Origin: an uncultured Verrucomicrobiota bacterium
Lineage (GTDB): Bacteria > Verrucomicrobiota > Verrucomicrobiia > Limisphaerales > JADLHS01
Direction: 5' to 3'
Assembly: GCA_937894935.1 (NCBI GenBank)
Contig: CALAYC010000149.1
Location: 1 to 28,313, forward strand
DNA: 28,313 nucleotides
Made by a program: the position numbers and the translations under genes. Every line of letters starts with the position of its first letter. Position 1 is the first letter of the stretch. Under the pieces are notes generated by a model that ran no database searches, was not told the origin of the DNA, and worked only from the letters and a program-made list of their open reading frames with translations. Shown piece by piece: positions 1 to 7,449 of the stretch.

Positions 1-1073
1 GCGAAATACCAGAGGTTATCAATCTGACTCGTCACGATGTCGTCGTTGTTGAGACCTTCGGACGTGATGGACAACCAGGTCGGACGATGCGCATTGGGAT
101 CGCTGCCGTCACCAAGCACCATCTTGTAATTTAAATCAGCAATGACTTTGGTGTTCTCATACGTGATACCCCAGGCTTTGAGCAGTTTGTCGAGCGATGA
201 ACCGCCGCCACCCATTTGCGCCATCATCGGGTTCTGTTGATTGCGATTATCAATCAGCGAATTGGCGTCCAGGAACGCAATCAACTTCCCGCCACGCATG
301 AGAAATTGATCAATCGCATACTGCAACGCCTCGGTGATGTCTTTCGGATGAATGACGATGAGGACTTTGATTTCGTCGTCAATTTTGTCCGCGATCATCG
401 AAACGTTTTTTACCGTGAAATCCTTGCGCAACTCGGAAACCAACGCCCACGCCTGTTGCGGACGCTGCCCCATCTGCATCATCATCGGATTCATTCCACC
501 GCCAAAAACGGGCAGGGGACTCAGGATGCCGACCACTGGTTTTTCCGGCGAAATCACCCGACTGATGGCGCGCGTAATGTCGTACTCCAACAGACGTTCG
601 CGCGTGGGTTGAGCGAAAGGAATGACTTCCTTGGCGTCGAGCTGGCTGACGGCGATACCGAGATAAAACGGTTCGCCACCAGGCAACTGCGCGCTCGCTA
701 CGCCGTCCAAACGGGCGGAATCTTCGGCATCGGAATCCGGCTGTGGATCGTATTTCTCCAGAATGATTTTGCCGTTTGCGACCTGTTTGTATTCGGCCAG
801 CAGATCTTCAACGCGGCGCGCGTAGGTTTTGAGAAACACCGTTTGCGGCGTGGTGTTGGCGCTACGCGAATAATAGAAGCGGATTTTGACCGGCGTATCG
901 AGTTTGCTGAGAATGGCGCGCGTGCCTTCCGAAAGCGTGTAGGCTTTTTCTTCCGTCAAATCCACTCGAGCGCGAAGACTCGAAATGATGACGTTGACGG
1001 CGACGAGAATCAGCGCCATCGCGATGACGCCGCCGATGGAATAGAGAAACGTTTCAAGAGATTTCTTTTGCAT
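1..1073 (-). CDS. GldG-like ABC transporter auxiliary protein (3' end cut by window edge)
   Basis: The frame reads open from an ATG at 1071-1073 to the left edge (357 codons), so the C-terminus is missing. The product starts with a short basic segment and one membrane helix at about residues 10-32 (IGGVIAMALILVAVNVIISS). It continues as an extracytoplasmic domain of the GldG / ABC_transp_aux kind, with typical phrases such as VDLTEEKAYTLSEGTRAIL, VKIRFYYS and a late GGKLIAFLDANSLID. A Met/Gln/Gly-rich loop (NPMMAQMGGGG) lies near the cut end. It is the third gene of an ABC export operon, 18 bp after the permease. In Bacteroidota such proteins belong to the GldAFG complex; in Verrucomicrobia the same trio is common without proven gliding, and the substrate is unknown. 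A large antisense frame over it is a shadow. Confidence 0.85.
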   Translation of the reverse strand, partial: MQKKSLETFLYSIGGVIAMALILVAVNVIISSLRARVDLTEEKAYTLSEGTRAILSKLDTPVKIRFYYSRSANTTPQTVFLKTYARRVEDLLAEYKQVANGKIILEKYDPQPDSDAEDSARLDGVASAQLPGGEPFYLGIAVSQLDAKEVIPFAQPTRERLLEYDITRAISRVISPEKPVVGILSPLPVFGGGMNPMMMQMGQRPQQAWALVSELRKDFTVKNVSMIADKIDDEIKVLIVIHPKDITEALQYAIDQFLMRGGKLIAFLDANSLIDNRNQQNPMMAQMGGGGSSLDKLLKAWGITYENTKVIADLNYKMVLGDGSDPNAHRPTWLSITSEGLNNDDIVTSQIDNLWYF

Positions 1074-1091
1074 CGAAAAATCCTTGGTTGT

Positions 1092-1835
1092 TCAGTTGCG
1101 ATGCTCGCGAAGAATCACGCTGGTGGTGAAAAGCGAGAAACCGATTACCGACAGGAAAAACAGGACATCCCGAAAATCCAGCACCCCTTTTTGAAATCCA
1201 TCAAAGTGTGTAATCACGCTGAACGAGGTAACGAAATCCACAATCATCGGGCTGGCCCAGCCTTCGAGGAATCGCACAACCGGCGAAAATCCACATAGAA
1301 TCAAAAAGAAACAAACGACCACCGAGATGATAAAACTCACGACTTGCGTGCGGGTCATCGCGGAAGTGATGCAACTGATGGCGAGATACGCGCCGGACAT
1401 TAGCCAACTGCCAACGTAGCCTGCCAGAATGACGCCGTTGTCCGGATTACCGAGATAATTCACCGTAATGACAATCGGGAAGGTGAGAAACAACGCCAGT
1501 CCGAGGAATAACCACGATGCGATGAATTTTCCAAGAATCGCCTGCCACGCACTGACCGGCATCGTAAGTAACAATTCCAATGTTCCTACGCGACGTTCTT
1601 CCGCCCAGAGCCGCATGCCGACGGCTGGCACGAGGAACAGATAAAACCACGGATGCCAGTCGAAGAACGAGCGACTCAATGCGGCCTCACCACGCTCAAA
1701 AAATCCACCGATCATGAACGTGAAGAATCCGCATAGGAGTAGAAAGATGACGATAAACACGTACGCCAACGGCGACGTGAAATAGGCGCCTAATTCGCGC
1801 TTGGCGATCGTTTTGATATTAGCCCAGGAATTCAT
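1092..1835 (-). CDS. ABC-2 type permease, GldF-like
   Basis: A 247-residue integral membrane protein with about six hydrophobic segments. The N-terminal RELGAYFTSPLAYVFIVIF and the cytoplasmic-loop motif WAEERRVGTLELLLTMPVS are hallmarks of ABC-2 permeases of the GldF/NosY type (ERR.GTLELLLT.P). It ends with a last helix and REHRN. The ATG at 1833-1835 gives a start consistent with the family, and the gene begins 22 bp after the ATPase stop. With its neighbours it should form the membrane channel of an ABC exporter in the inner membrane. Substrate and physiological role cannot be read from the sequence. Confidence 0.88.
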   Translation of the reverse strand: MNSWANIKTIAKRELGAYFTSPLAYVFIVIFLLLCGFFTFMIGGFFERGEAALSRSFFDWHPWFYLFLVPAVGMRLWAEERRVGTLELLLTMPVSAWQAILGKFIASWLFLGLALFLTFPIVITVNYLGNPDNGVILAGYVGSWLMSGAYLAISCITSAMTRTQVVSFIISVVVCFFLILCGFSPVVRFLEGWASPMIVDFVTSFSVITHFDGFQKGVLDFRDVLFFLSVIGFSLFTTSVILREHRN

Positions 1836-1857
1836 GGTTCGGATTTCGAAAATTCAA

Positions 1858-2799
1858 TTACTTCTTCGTGTCCGGCATCGTGATGCTGCGGAAGACCTCA
1901 TCGAGACGACCTTCTTCCGTATGCAGTTCTTCAACCTGCCAACCGCGTGTTGCTTCAATGACTTCGCGAGTGAAATCGCCATCGCCTGCCGTACGCGGGA
2001 ACGCGGTGGCTTTGATGCTTGAACCGTTCACCGAAACACTCACCCGTTTGGTCGAACGCAACTGACCGAGTTTTTCTTTGATGGCTTCTTCCGATTGGCC
2101 CACGATGCGCAACGTTACCGCTCCGGCCCATTCGGATTTCTGCCGCAACTGTTCTGGCGTGCCGTTCGCAACGATGCGACCGCGATCAATAATCACGGCG
2201 CGAGAACATACCGCATCCACTTCTTCGAGAATGTGGGTGGAAAAAATGATCGCTTTCTTTTCGCCCATCTTGCGAATGAGCGTGCGGATTTCGTGTTTCT
2301 GGTTCGGATCCAGGCCATCCGTCGGTTCGTCGAGAATTAATACCTCCGGATCATGAATGATGGATTGCGCAAAACAGGTGCGATGCCGATAACCTTTCGA
2401 AAGCGTTTCGACGCTTTGATGCAGCACGTTTTCCAGGAAGCAAAGTTCGATGGCGCGATGGACCGCTTTTTTCTTCGCGTCGCCATGCAACCCGCGAATT
2501 TCCGCCGCAAAACTCAGAAAGCCATGCACTGTCATGTCCGTGTACGCAGGCGCATTTTCGGGCAGGTAACCGATAAGCCGTTTGGCTTCGATAGGCTTTT
2601 CCGCAATGTCATTTCCGCCGACGGAAACCTTGCCGGCGGTGGGCGTAATGAAGCCGGTGATCATGCGCATCGAGGTGGATTTACCTGCGCCGTTCGGCCC
2701 GAGAAAGCCGAGCACTTCACCGCGTTCCACGGAAAATGAAATGCCGTCCACGGCCCGTTTTGCGCCGAAGACCTTCACTAAATTTTCGACTTTAATCAT
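1858..2799 (-). CDS. ABC transporter ATP-binding protein, GldA-like
   Basis: A 313-residue ABC ATPase. Visible motifs are Walker A GPNGAGKS (34-41), LPEN at the Q-loop position (about 80-83), signature LSKGYRHR (133-140), Walker B VLILDEPTDGLDP (153-165) and the H-loop His189 in STHILEE. LPEN in place of the Q-loop Gln and LSKGYR in place of LSGGQ are usual in the GldA/NatA-like subfamily. The C-terminal 90 residues form the accessory domain found in these ATPases. The ATG at 2797-2799 (MIKVENLVKVFG) fits the family better than an upstream in-frame TTG at 2820. It is the first gene of the ATPase-permease-GldG-like operon and powers it. No strong ribosome-binding site is visible. Confidence 0.92.
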   Translation of the reverse strand: MIKVENLVKVFGAKRAVDGISFSVERGEVLGFLGPNGAGKSTSMRMITGFITPTAGKVSVGGNDIAEKPIEAKRLIGYLPENAPAYTDMTVHGFLSFAAEIRGLHGDAKKKAVHRAIELCFLENVLHQSVETLSKGYRHRTCFAQSIIHDPEVLILDEPTDGLDPNQKHEIRTLIRKMGEKKAIIFSTHILEEVDAVCSRAVIIDRGRIVANGTPEQLRQKSEWAGAVTLRIVGQSEEAIKEKLGQLRSTKRVSVSVNGSSIKATAFPRTAGDGDFTREVIEATRGWQVEELHTEEGRLDEVFRSITMPDTKK

Positions 2800-2839
2800 G
2801 ATTCGGTTCGGAAAAACCAACTGAGTGAGCAGGGGAGAT

Positions 2840-2896
2840 AATCAGACGATGTCGATTGGTAAAGCGGTTTTTTCAATCGCCTGAGAGCGTCTGATT
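2840..2896 (-). promoter_or_regulatory. nested inverted repeat in the leader of the ABC operon
   Basis: An outer perfect 9-bp arm pair (AATCAGACG at 2840-2848 and CGTCTGATT at 2888-2896) encloses an inner 6-bp pair (CGATTG 2853-2858 and CAATCG 2874-2879). The element lies 41 bp before the ATPase start codon. It could be a folded mRNA leader or paired operator sites. No T-run follows it, so it does not look like an intrinsic terminator. Function is not known. Confidence 0.45.
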
Positions 2897-3029
2897 GTCC
2901 GCTGTTCGTGCTTTTGACAACGGACGAAAAAAATGTTCAAAAAAAGTTTCGCCCAATCGCGCTGCAAATCTGCCGTTTCGGAATGCCGCGAGAGACTGAA
3001 GCCTTAATCACGGTTACATTAATGCATTC

Positions 3030-4052
3030 TCAGCGAGCTGAGATCTCCAACATCCGATCAATGGGCAGGCGAGCGCGCTTGAGAATATCGTTCGGCAGTT
3101 CGATGCGCGGAGCGAGGTTCTTCATGCAATCGCGCACTTTTTCGAGCGTATTCATCTTCATGAATTTGCACTCGCTGCAACGGCACGGGTCGCCAGGCAT
3201 GCGCATGACATCCTGCGTCGGCGCGCAGAGAAATTCTTTCTCCGGACATTCCTTCTGCATGCGGTGAATGATGCCGGATTCAGTGACGATGACGAATTGC
3301 TTCGCCGGATCGTTTTTGCAGAAGGTGATCATCTTCTCCGTTGAGCAAACGGCGTCGGCGAGCTGCCGAACTTCGCGAATGCTCTCGGGATGAACCACGA
3401 TCTTCGCGTGAGGATATTTTTCCTTGGCGCGAAGCACGGCCTCACGTTGAAACTCAACGTGCGCGTAACAGTTGCCTCGCCAGAGAGTCATCGGACGACC
3501 GGTCTGTTCCATCACCCATTGCCCAAGATTTTCATCGGGAACAAAAAGCAGGTCTTTGTCTTTGGGCGCGGCGTTGACGATTTTTTCGGCGTTGCCACTG
3601 GTAACGATGACATCGCTCAGAGCTTTGACTGCGGCGCTGCAGTTGATGTAAGCGACGGTCCAGAAATTCGGATTTGTCGCTTGCAGCTTGGCAAGCTCTG
3701 GTGCAGGGCAACTTTCTTCCAACGAACAACCGGCGTTCTTATCCGGCAGCACCACGATTTTGTTCGGATTCAAAATCTTCGCGGTCTCGGCCATGAAATG
3801 CACTCCGCAGAAGACGATGACATCGGCGTTGGTTTTGGCAGCCTGCTGCGCGAGCCCGAGCGAATCGCCGACATAATCCGCGACATCCTGAATTTCCGGC
3901 ACCTGATAGTTGTGCGCGAGAATGACGGCGTTGAGTTGTTTCTTCAACGCGTAGATCTCTTCAGCCAACGGCGCAAAGCGCTCCTTGCTCATGGCCGGGC
4001 GCAATTTAAGGTCACCCAGCGGCGGCAGCGTCACTTCAGTTGTTGTCGTCAC
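3030..4052 (-). CDS. nadA: quinolinate synthase NadA
   Basis: Condenses iminoaspartate with dihydroxyacetone phosphate to quinolinate, the precursor of NAD; it is a cytoplasmic [4Fe-4S] enzyme. The sequence shows ILAHNYQVPEIQDVADYVGD, GVHFMAETAKILNP, GCSLEESC (about residue 110), VTSGNAEKIV, GNCYAHVEF (about 194), IVHPES and CRCSEC (about 290), matching the three-Cys cluster-ligand layout and the substrate loops of the family. Start choice is uncertain. The GTG at 4050-4052 gives 340 residues and the sequence after it looks coding; an ATG at 3990-3992 (MSKERF) gives 320 residues and is also long enough for the family; a TTG at 4109 is unlikely. No good ribosome-binding site distinguishes them. 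nadB and nadC are not in the window. Confidence 0.93.
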   Translation of the reverse strand: MTTTTEVTLPPLGDLKLRPAMSKERFAPLAEEIYALKKQLNAVILAHNYQVPEIQDVADYVGDSLGLAQQAAKTNADVIVFCGVHFMAETAKILNPNKIVVLPDKNAGCSLEESCPAPELAKLQATNPNFWTVAYINCSAAVKALSDVIVTSGNAEKIVNAAPKDKDLLFVPDENLGQWVMEQTGRPMTLWRGNCYAHVEFQREAVLRAKEKYPHAKIVVHPESIREVRQLADAVCSTEKMITFCKNDPAKQFVIVTESGIIHRMQKECPEKEFLCAPTQDVMRMPGDPCRCSECKFMKMNTLEKVRDCMKNLAPRIELPNDILKRARLPIDRMLEISAR

Positions 4053-4120
4053 ATGCCAAACGTAAAGGCAGGAGCGAAGCAGGTCAATGTGAGCGTGAAG
4101 GCGCGCCAATCATGCAGCAG

Positions 4121-5047
4121 CTACTCGGACACTACCACGCGAAAGAAACGCTGCGACCCGCTGATAGCGTTGGTGATAATAACGATGGTATCGCGCTCAA
4201 CCGGAGGAATTGTTCGAATGATTTCCCAAGGCTCTGTCGAAATGTCGCCACACGCCTGGACTTCGTACGCCTGACCGGCAGTGGCTTGGAAGGAAAACTG
4301 AAATGTAGCGTCAGAAATTTTTGGGTCGGACAGAATTATCGGTGCGGCTGGGACGGTGTACTCAATCATCAGGATTGGTGTGTTGATGTTGTCCTCCCGA
4401 CTGGCGATTTGTTTTCCGGAAGCTGCCGCATCGTTGACAGCAGTTAAAAGCCAACCGAAATTTGTCGCCGAATTTTCGCGCCACAATTCGACGTCTGAAA
4501 TCAATTGTTCCGAGGTGAACAACGCGATGCTTGGACCGGAAACAGTTGCCGGAGAAATCGGCGTCGTGGCGCTGCTGGTGGCAACAAAATCTTCGTCGGG
4601 CTGACCGCCAGGAATCGTCCATGAAACGCCAGCGAGTCGATTGTTCCAAGTGGTGTCGGTCTCGTTCCAATCTTTTAAAAGTCGATGCAGACTGAAATCC
4701 GCCGTCTGCATTGTATTGGGATTCGACGAGGTTGATGCGATTTGAAGCGTGACTCTGATGATTACGGCGTTCGTCGGAACGAGTTCGATTGGAAATTTGA
4801 GCAATGCGCGATTGGTCGGATTGCCCAATACCGCGACGCCGACAGGAAGCGCACCGGCAGAACCGAAAGCGGTATCAGGTAAATTACTGCGCAATGCGGT
4901 ATCCACATTCGGCGCTAAATGGAGTGTCGCAGCAGAAAGCTTCTGGAACGAAATTGCATCACAAAAAAGTAATCTGACGAATATGCCCAAAACGAAACCG
5001 CGACGGAAATGAGTTTTAAAGAAACAGCTCTGAGTCCGATGCTTCAC
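4121..5047 (-). CDS. exported DNRLRE-domain protein with C-terminal Ig-like segment
   Basis: A 308-residue predicted secreted protein. The N-terminus is basic with a hydrophobic stretch (about residues 17-34) and a possible cleavage near LSA-A (about 38-40). The next ~190 residues resemble the DNRLRE family of surface beta-domains: a D..LRSNLPDTAFGS opening, NRALLKFPIELVP at about 79-91, then a beta-rich region with W-containing repeats ending in a MIEY strand. The last ~65 residues (FQATAGQAYEVQA to SGSQRFFRVVV) look like the small Ig-like C-terminal module common in verrucomicrobial exported proteins. The only usable upstream start is a GTG at 5045-5047, as no ATG lies in the first 100 codons. 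Biochemical role unknown; surface or matrix protein is inference. Confidence 0.72.
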   Translation of the reverse strand: MKHRTQSCFFKTHFRRGFVLGIFVRLLFCDAISFQKLSAATLHLAPNVDTALRSNLPDTAFGSAGALPVGVAVLGNPTNRALLKFPIELVPTNAVIIRVTLQIASTSSNPNTMQTADFSLHRLLKDWNETDTTWNNRLAGVSWTIPGGQPDEDFVATSSATTPISPATVSGPSIALFTSEQLISDVELWRENSATNFGWLLTAVNDAAASGKQIASREDNINTPILMIEYTVPAAPIILSDPKISDATFQFSFQATAGQAYEVQACGDISTEPWEIIRTIPPVERDTIVIITNAISGSQRFFRVVVSE

Positions 5048-5118
5048 ATCGGCTAAGAGGGTGAGACGGTCAGTTTGTTCCGCTGAAAATGAATTGCTGA
5101 AATCGACGAATGAAGCGA

Positions 5119-5145
5119 GCGGCGCTCCGAATTTCGGAACGCCGC
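5119..5145 (-). terminator. GC-rich hairpin after the 56-aa gene
   Basis: Arms of 13 nt (5119-5131 and 5133-5145) pair with one mismatch around a single central base, 12 bp beyond the stop codon of the small gene on the minus strand. No clear T-run follows, so it may be a transcription-slowing or RNA-protecting hairpin rather than a classic intrinsic terminator. Confidence 0.45.
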
Positions 5146-5157
5146 GACGATCAGGAG

Positions 5158-5328
5158 TTATTCAGCCACCAACAAATCTGCCCAAGGCAGAGACGGCGCG
5201 GCCGTGTTGATGAGAATGACGCCGGGTGGCGTTTTGACTTTAACATCGAGGGACGCGATGTAACCGATGGTGGCCAGAAGCACGACATTAACCACGAGCG
5301 AGATAACAAGCAGCGTTCTAAGTTTCAT
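5158..5328 (-). CDS. small single-pass membrane protein, 56 aa
   Basis: An ATG at 5326-5328 opens a 56-codon frame ending in TAA at 5158-5160. The product has a basic start (MKLRT), one long hydrophobic helix (LLVISLVVNVVLLATIGYIA, residues 6-25), a basic/Pro segment (KVKTPPG) and a short tail ending WADLLVAE. This is the layout of a signal anchor or short bitopic peptide. It lies between the Hcp-like pair and the DNRLRE gene on the same strand, with a hairpin right after its stop and an inverted repeat 28 bp before its start. Verrucomicrobial genomes carry many such short proteins next to exported proteins. I do not recognise a named family. Confidence 0.6.
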   Translation of the reverse strand: MKLRTLLVISLVVNVVLLATIGYIASLDVKVKTPPGVILINTAAPSLPWADLLVAE

Positions 5329-5356
5329 AAACCAATCCGATATCTAATCCCGATCC

Positions 5357-5378
5357 AATTCCGCCATTTGACGGAATT
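5357..5378. promoter_or_regulatory. 7-bp inverted repeat upstream of the 56-aa gene
   Basis: AATTCCG (5357-5363) and CGGAATT (5372-5378) are perfect inverted arms separated by 8 bases, 28 bp before the small gene's ATG. A possible operator; no supporting evidence beyond symmetry and position. The rest of 5329-5584 holds no gene I can support. Confidence 0.3.
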
Positions 5379-5584
5379 AAATCTTCGCAAATTCATAGCG
5401 AACTTGATGCCATTCTACATTGGTGTCAAAGACGTGTGAATTAACAGTAGGTTACAGTGGCCCAGGATTTTCCTGGTTAATCAGAAGTCTGTCGCGCTTT
5501 GGGCAAATTGAACGAAAGCAGTCACGCGTTGCAACCTGATTTACCGCGATTTCGCACTGCAAAAAGGGTTGCGAATAGTTGGTT

Positions 5585-6319
5585 TTAATTGGTCTTTTCG
5601 ACGATAAAAAACCGTTGCCCCGAGCCGATGGAGATGTTTGTTGTCAGTGTTCCGCTATATGAGGGGCGGACCGATTGAATGAACGTGTAGGAGTCAGCGG
5701 AATCGGTGGCATTGGTGCTGGCAAGGATTCGATACTCGGCGCCTTGTTGTGCCAACCACGAGAGTTGGAAAGTCTCGTGGTTGAGGCACGTCCCATAGAG
5801 CCAGAGCGTCTCGTTGCCAAGGCCACCGGTATTCTGCAAAACATCCCAGTTCATCACGTAATCGTGTTTGCTACCGAGGTTCGGCACTTCGGTGTAACGC
5901 CAGGTAAAGGCGGAATAAGTCAGTTCGAAGGACTCAAGGGGACGGTCATAGCTACCTTCGATCGAATACGAGGTCACGACAACATTGCTGAGCGTAATTT
6001 GGAAAAAGCGTTGATTGGTTGCCGCAGGCAAAGTGAACTCAACGACCGCGTTTGAGAGAACTTTTCCGCTCGCGCAATGTCGAGCCAACAATGGCGAACT
6101 GCGATCAATCGTTTTTCTCAGTAACAGTGGGACAAATTGCGGAAAGTCATTGTAAGCTGCAGATGTGCTTACGCTGGCGATGGAAATCCAATTGGAGTGA
6201 GCCGGATTTTGGCTTTCACCCGGAATACCAGGAAGTTTGAGAAAAGCATCTACCGGGGCTGCGCTTAGACTGGACGTCAGAACGCCCAGCCCCAACAGAA
6301 GGCGACACAATCCTTTCAC
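5585..6319 (-). CDS. Sec-exported Hcp-fold protein with C-terminal Ig-like extension
   Basis: A 244-residue protein starting at a GTG (6317-6319), 12 bp after the stop of the upstream Hcp-like gene. Residues 1-20 form a typical signal peptide (MKGLCRLLLGLGVLTSSLSA, AxA-like site SLSA). Residues 25-160 follow the Hcp (type VI tube, PF05638) pattern: FLKLPGIPGES, then RKTIDRSSPLLARHC, FFQITLSNVVVTSYSIEGS, RPLESFELTYSAFTWRY and a final NWDV. The last ~65 residues (FQLSWLAQQGAEYRILAST to SGQRFFIVEK) repeat the Ig-like module also seen on the DNRLRE protein. True Hcp tubes assemble in the cytoplasm and lack signal peptides, so this is unlikely to be a working T6SS tube; no T6SS genes are nearby. 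Role unknown. Confidence 0.78.
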   Translation of the reverse strand: MKGLCRLLLGLGVLTSSLSAAPVDAFLKLPGIPGESQNPAHSNWISIASVSTSAAYNDFPQFVPLLLRKTIDRSSPLLARHCASGKVLSNAVVEFTLPAATNQRFFQITLSNVVVTSYSIEGSYDRPLESFELTYSAFTWRYTEVPNLGSKHDYVMNWDVLQNTGGLGNETLWLYGTCLNHETFQLSWLAQQGAEYRILASTNATDSADSYTFIQSVRPSYSGTLTTNISIGSGQRFFIVEKTN

Positions 6320-6331
6320 GTCGAATCGTGA

Positions 6332-6847
6332 TTACAGTTCTTTGTTGAGTTTCAGATCCCACCCGGCGGTGACCTGAGTCCCGTCAGTCATCCGGTATTT
6401 CCATTCAATGGAAGCGAAGCTCAGGGCGATGCTTTCGGTGGGGCGTTCACCACCACTGCCGTTGAGGGAAACGCTCGTGATCAATACCTCTTTCAAGGCA
6501 ATTTCATAGTAGATGCGATTAGTCCCGCTGACGGTTTCAACTGCCGTAAAAGTCGCCGTCGGAAAATGCGCGCCTTTCGCGCAGTTGAGCATCAACAACG
6601 GCGAAGCGCGATCCAGCGGCTTGGTCAGAGTGATTTCGGAAAAATTCACTTTGCCGGCTCCGCCCCCACCGCCCCCGGTGGCTTCAGTGTACGCGAGGCC
6701 GAATTGAATCGAGTGAATCTCAATCTGGTTTTTGAAAGCCGGAATAGTCACTTCACCGTTGATGCCGGCGAGGTTCAAAAAATATTGCCCCGCAGAGGTG
6801 GAGAAAATGGTCAGGGCAAGGAAAACTGCGGTTATTGCGCTTCGCAT
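6332..6847 (-). CDS. Sec-exported Hcp-family protein
   Basis: A 171-residue protein that is essentially a complete Hcp domain behind a signal peptide (residues 1-19, ending STSA before GQ). Family landmarks are FLNLAGINGE (23-32), the Gly-rich loop TGGGGGGAGKVNFSEI (57-72), TKPLDRASPLLMLNCAKGAH (75-94), YYEIALKEVLITSVSLNGSG (113-132), ERPTESIALSFASIEWKY (134-151) and the C-terminal GWDLKLNK. This is closer to canonical Hcp than the next gene, with which it forms a two-gene unit (12-bp gap); the pair is probably an old duplication. The ATG at 6845-6847 is well placed for the signal peptide. An exported Hcp implies a periplasmic or surface role, perhaps as a ring-forming binding protein; that is inference. 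Confidence 0.85.
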   Translation of the reverse strand: MRSAITAVFLALTIFSTSAGQYFLNLAGINGEVTIPAFKNQIEIHSIQFGLAYTEATGGGGGGAGKVNFSEITLTKPLDRASPLLMLNCAKGAHFPTATFTAVETVSGTNRIYYEIALKEVLITSVSLNGSGGERPTESIALSFASIEWKYRMTDGTQVTAGWDLKLNKEL

Positions 6848-6937
6848 GCGCCGGAGTTAATCACAGGTTTAGCATAGCGTCGAGCGACGATTCCTTAAAC
6901 CGGCATTTGGACGAATGACAAAAACGTTTCGCATCAC

Positions 6938-6947
6938 AACAATTGTT
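6938..6947. promoter_or_regulatory. 10-bp palindrome in a divergent promoter region
   Basis: AACAATTGTT is a perfect palindrome in the 117-bp space between the divergently oriented Hcp-like gene (start 6847) and the membrane protein (start 6965). It could be a regulator half-site pair; short enough to arise by chance. Confidence 0.25.
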
Positions 6948-6964
6948 ACGTCAGATTATTTACC

Positions 6965-7348
6965 GTGAGCCCGCCAAATCCAAAACGAGGAGACGACACA
7001 ATCTCGCGCCAACTCACCGGCCGACGCGCCTTTCTCGCGTTGGTGGTAGCAGTCGTGGCCGATTTACTACAACTCATGCTCGTGCCGGTGTCTTGGACTT
7101 TCGCGCAAGCGGCTATTGATGTGGTGGCGATGTTGTTCGTGCTTCCGCTGCTGGGATTTCACTTGCTGCTGTTGCCAACGTTCGCGATTGAACTCATTCC
7201 GGGCGTCGCCGTGTTGCCGACGTGGACTGGCTGCGTATGGGCTGTAATCGCGTTGAAGATGAAAGCGCAGCGGAACGAGGCGCGTGCTTCTGTGATTGAT
7301 GTTGCGGAAGTGAAGAAACCGCCAGTGATTGAGCAATCACAGAAATGA
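6965..7348 (+). CDS. hypothetical small membrane protein
   Basis: A 127-residue frame starting with GTG at 6965. After a polar N-terminus (MSPPNPKRGDDTISRQLTGR) come hydrophobic segments at about 22-45, 50-75 and possibly 75-97, then a charged C-terminal tail (KMKAQRNEARASVIDVAEVKKPP). The layout suggests two or three membrane helices with cytoplasmic ends. I do not recognise the family. It is a single gene on the plus strand, divergent from the Hcp-like pair and convergent with the PEP-CTERM gene. The frame is solid and the helices are clear; the function is not. Confidence 0.6.
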   Translation: MSPPNPKRGDDTISRQLTGRRAFLALVVAVVADLLQLMLVPVSWTFAQAAIDVVAMLFVLPLLGFHLLLLPTFAIELIPGVAVLPTWTGCVWAVIALKMKAQRNEARASVIDVAEVKKPPVIEQSQK

Positions 7349-7399
7349 AAATAAAAAAACATTCTGCGACGAAGGGTTGAATGAAGGAGATTCAGCCAA

Positions 7400-7429
7400 C
7401 AAAAAACCCCTCGGTTGGCCGAGGGGTTT
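7400..7429 (-). terminator. intrinsic terminator of the PEP-CTERM gene
   Basis: Perfect 10-bp stem AACCCCTCGG / CCGAGGGGTT (7405-7414 and 7419-7428) with a 4-base loop. On the minus strand it is followed directly by a T-run (TTTTTTGTT, 7398-7406 region). It sits about 20 bp past the stop at 7450. This is a textbook rho-independent terminator, and it also separates this gene from the convergent membrane-protein gene. Confidence 0.9.
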
Positions 7430-7449
7430 GAAAATTTGCAGTTGTCTGA

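Noticed and set aside
216..1298. 360-codon plus-strand open frame
   Set aside because: Antisense to the GldG-like and permease genes; Arg/His/Asn-rich without domains, while the minus strand encodes clear families.
2901..2935. Possible terminator between nadA and the ABC operon
   Set aside because: A weak GTCCG/CGGAC pairing exists, but the T-run lies on the wrong side of it for minus-strand transcription.
3341..4447. Plus-strand frames across nadA and the DNRLRE gene
   Set aside because: Antisense to genes with clear family motifs; no independent support.
6332..6847. Reading the Hcp genes as part of a T6SS
   Set aside because: No TssB/C, VgrG, ClpV or membrane-complex genes nearby, and both proteins carry Sec signals.
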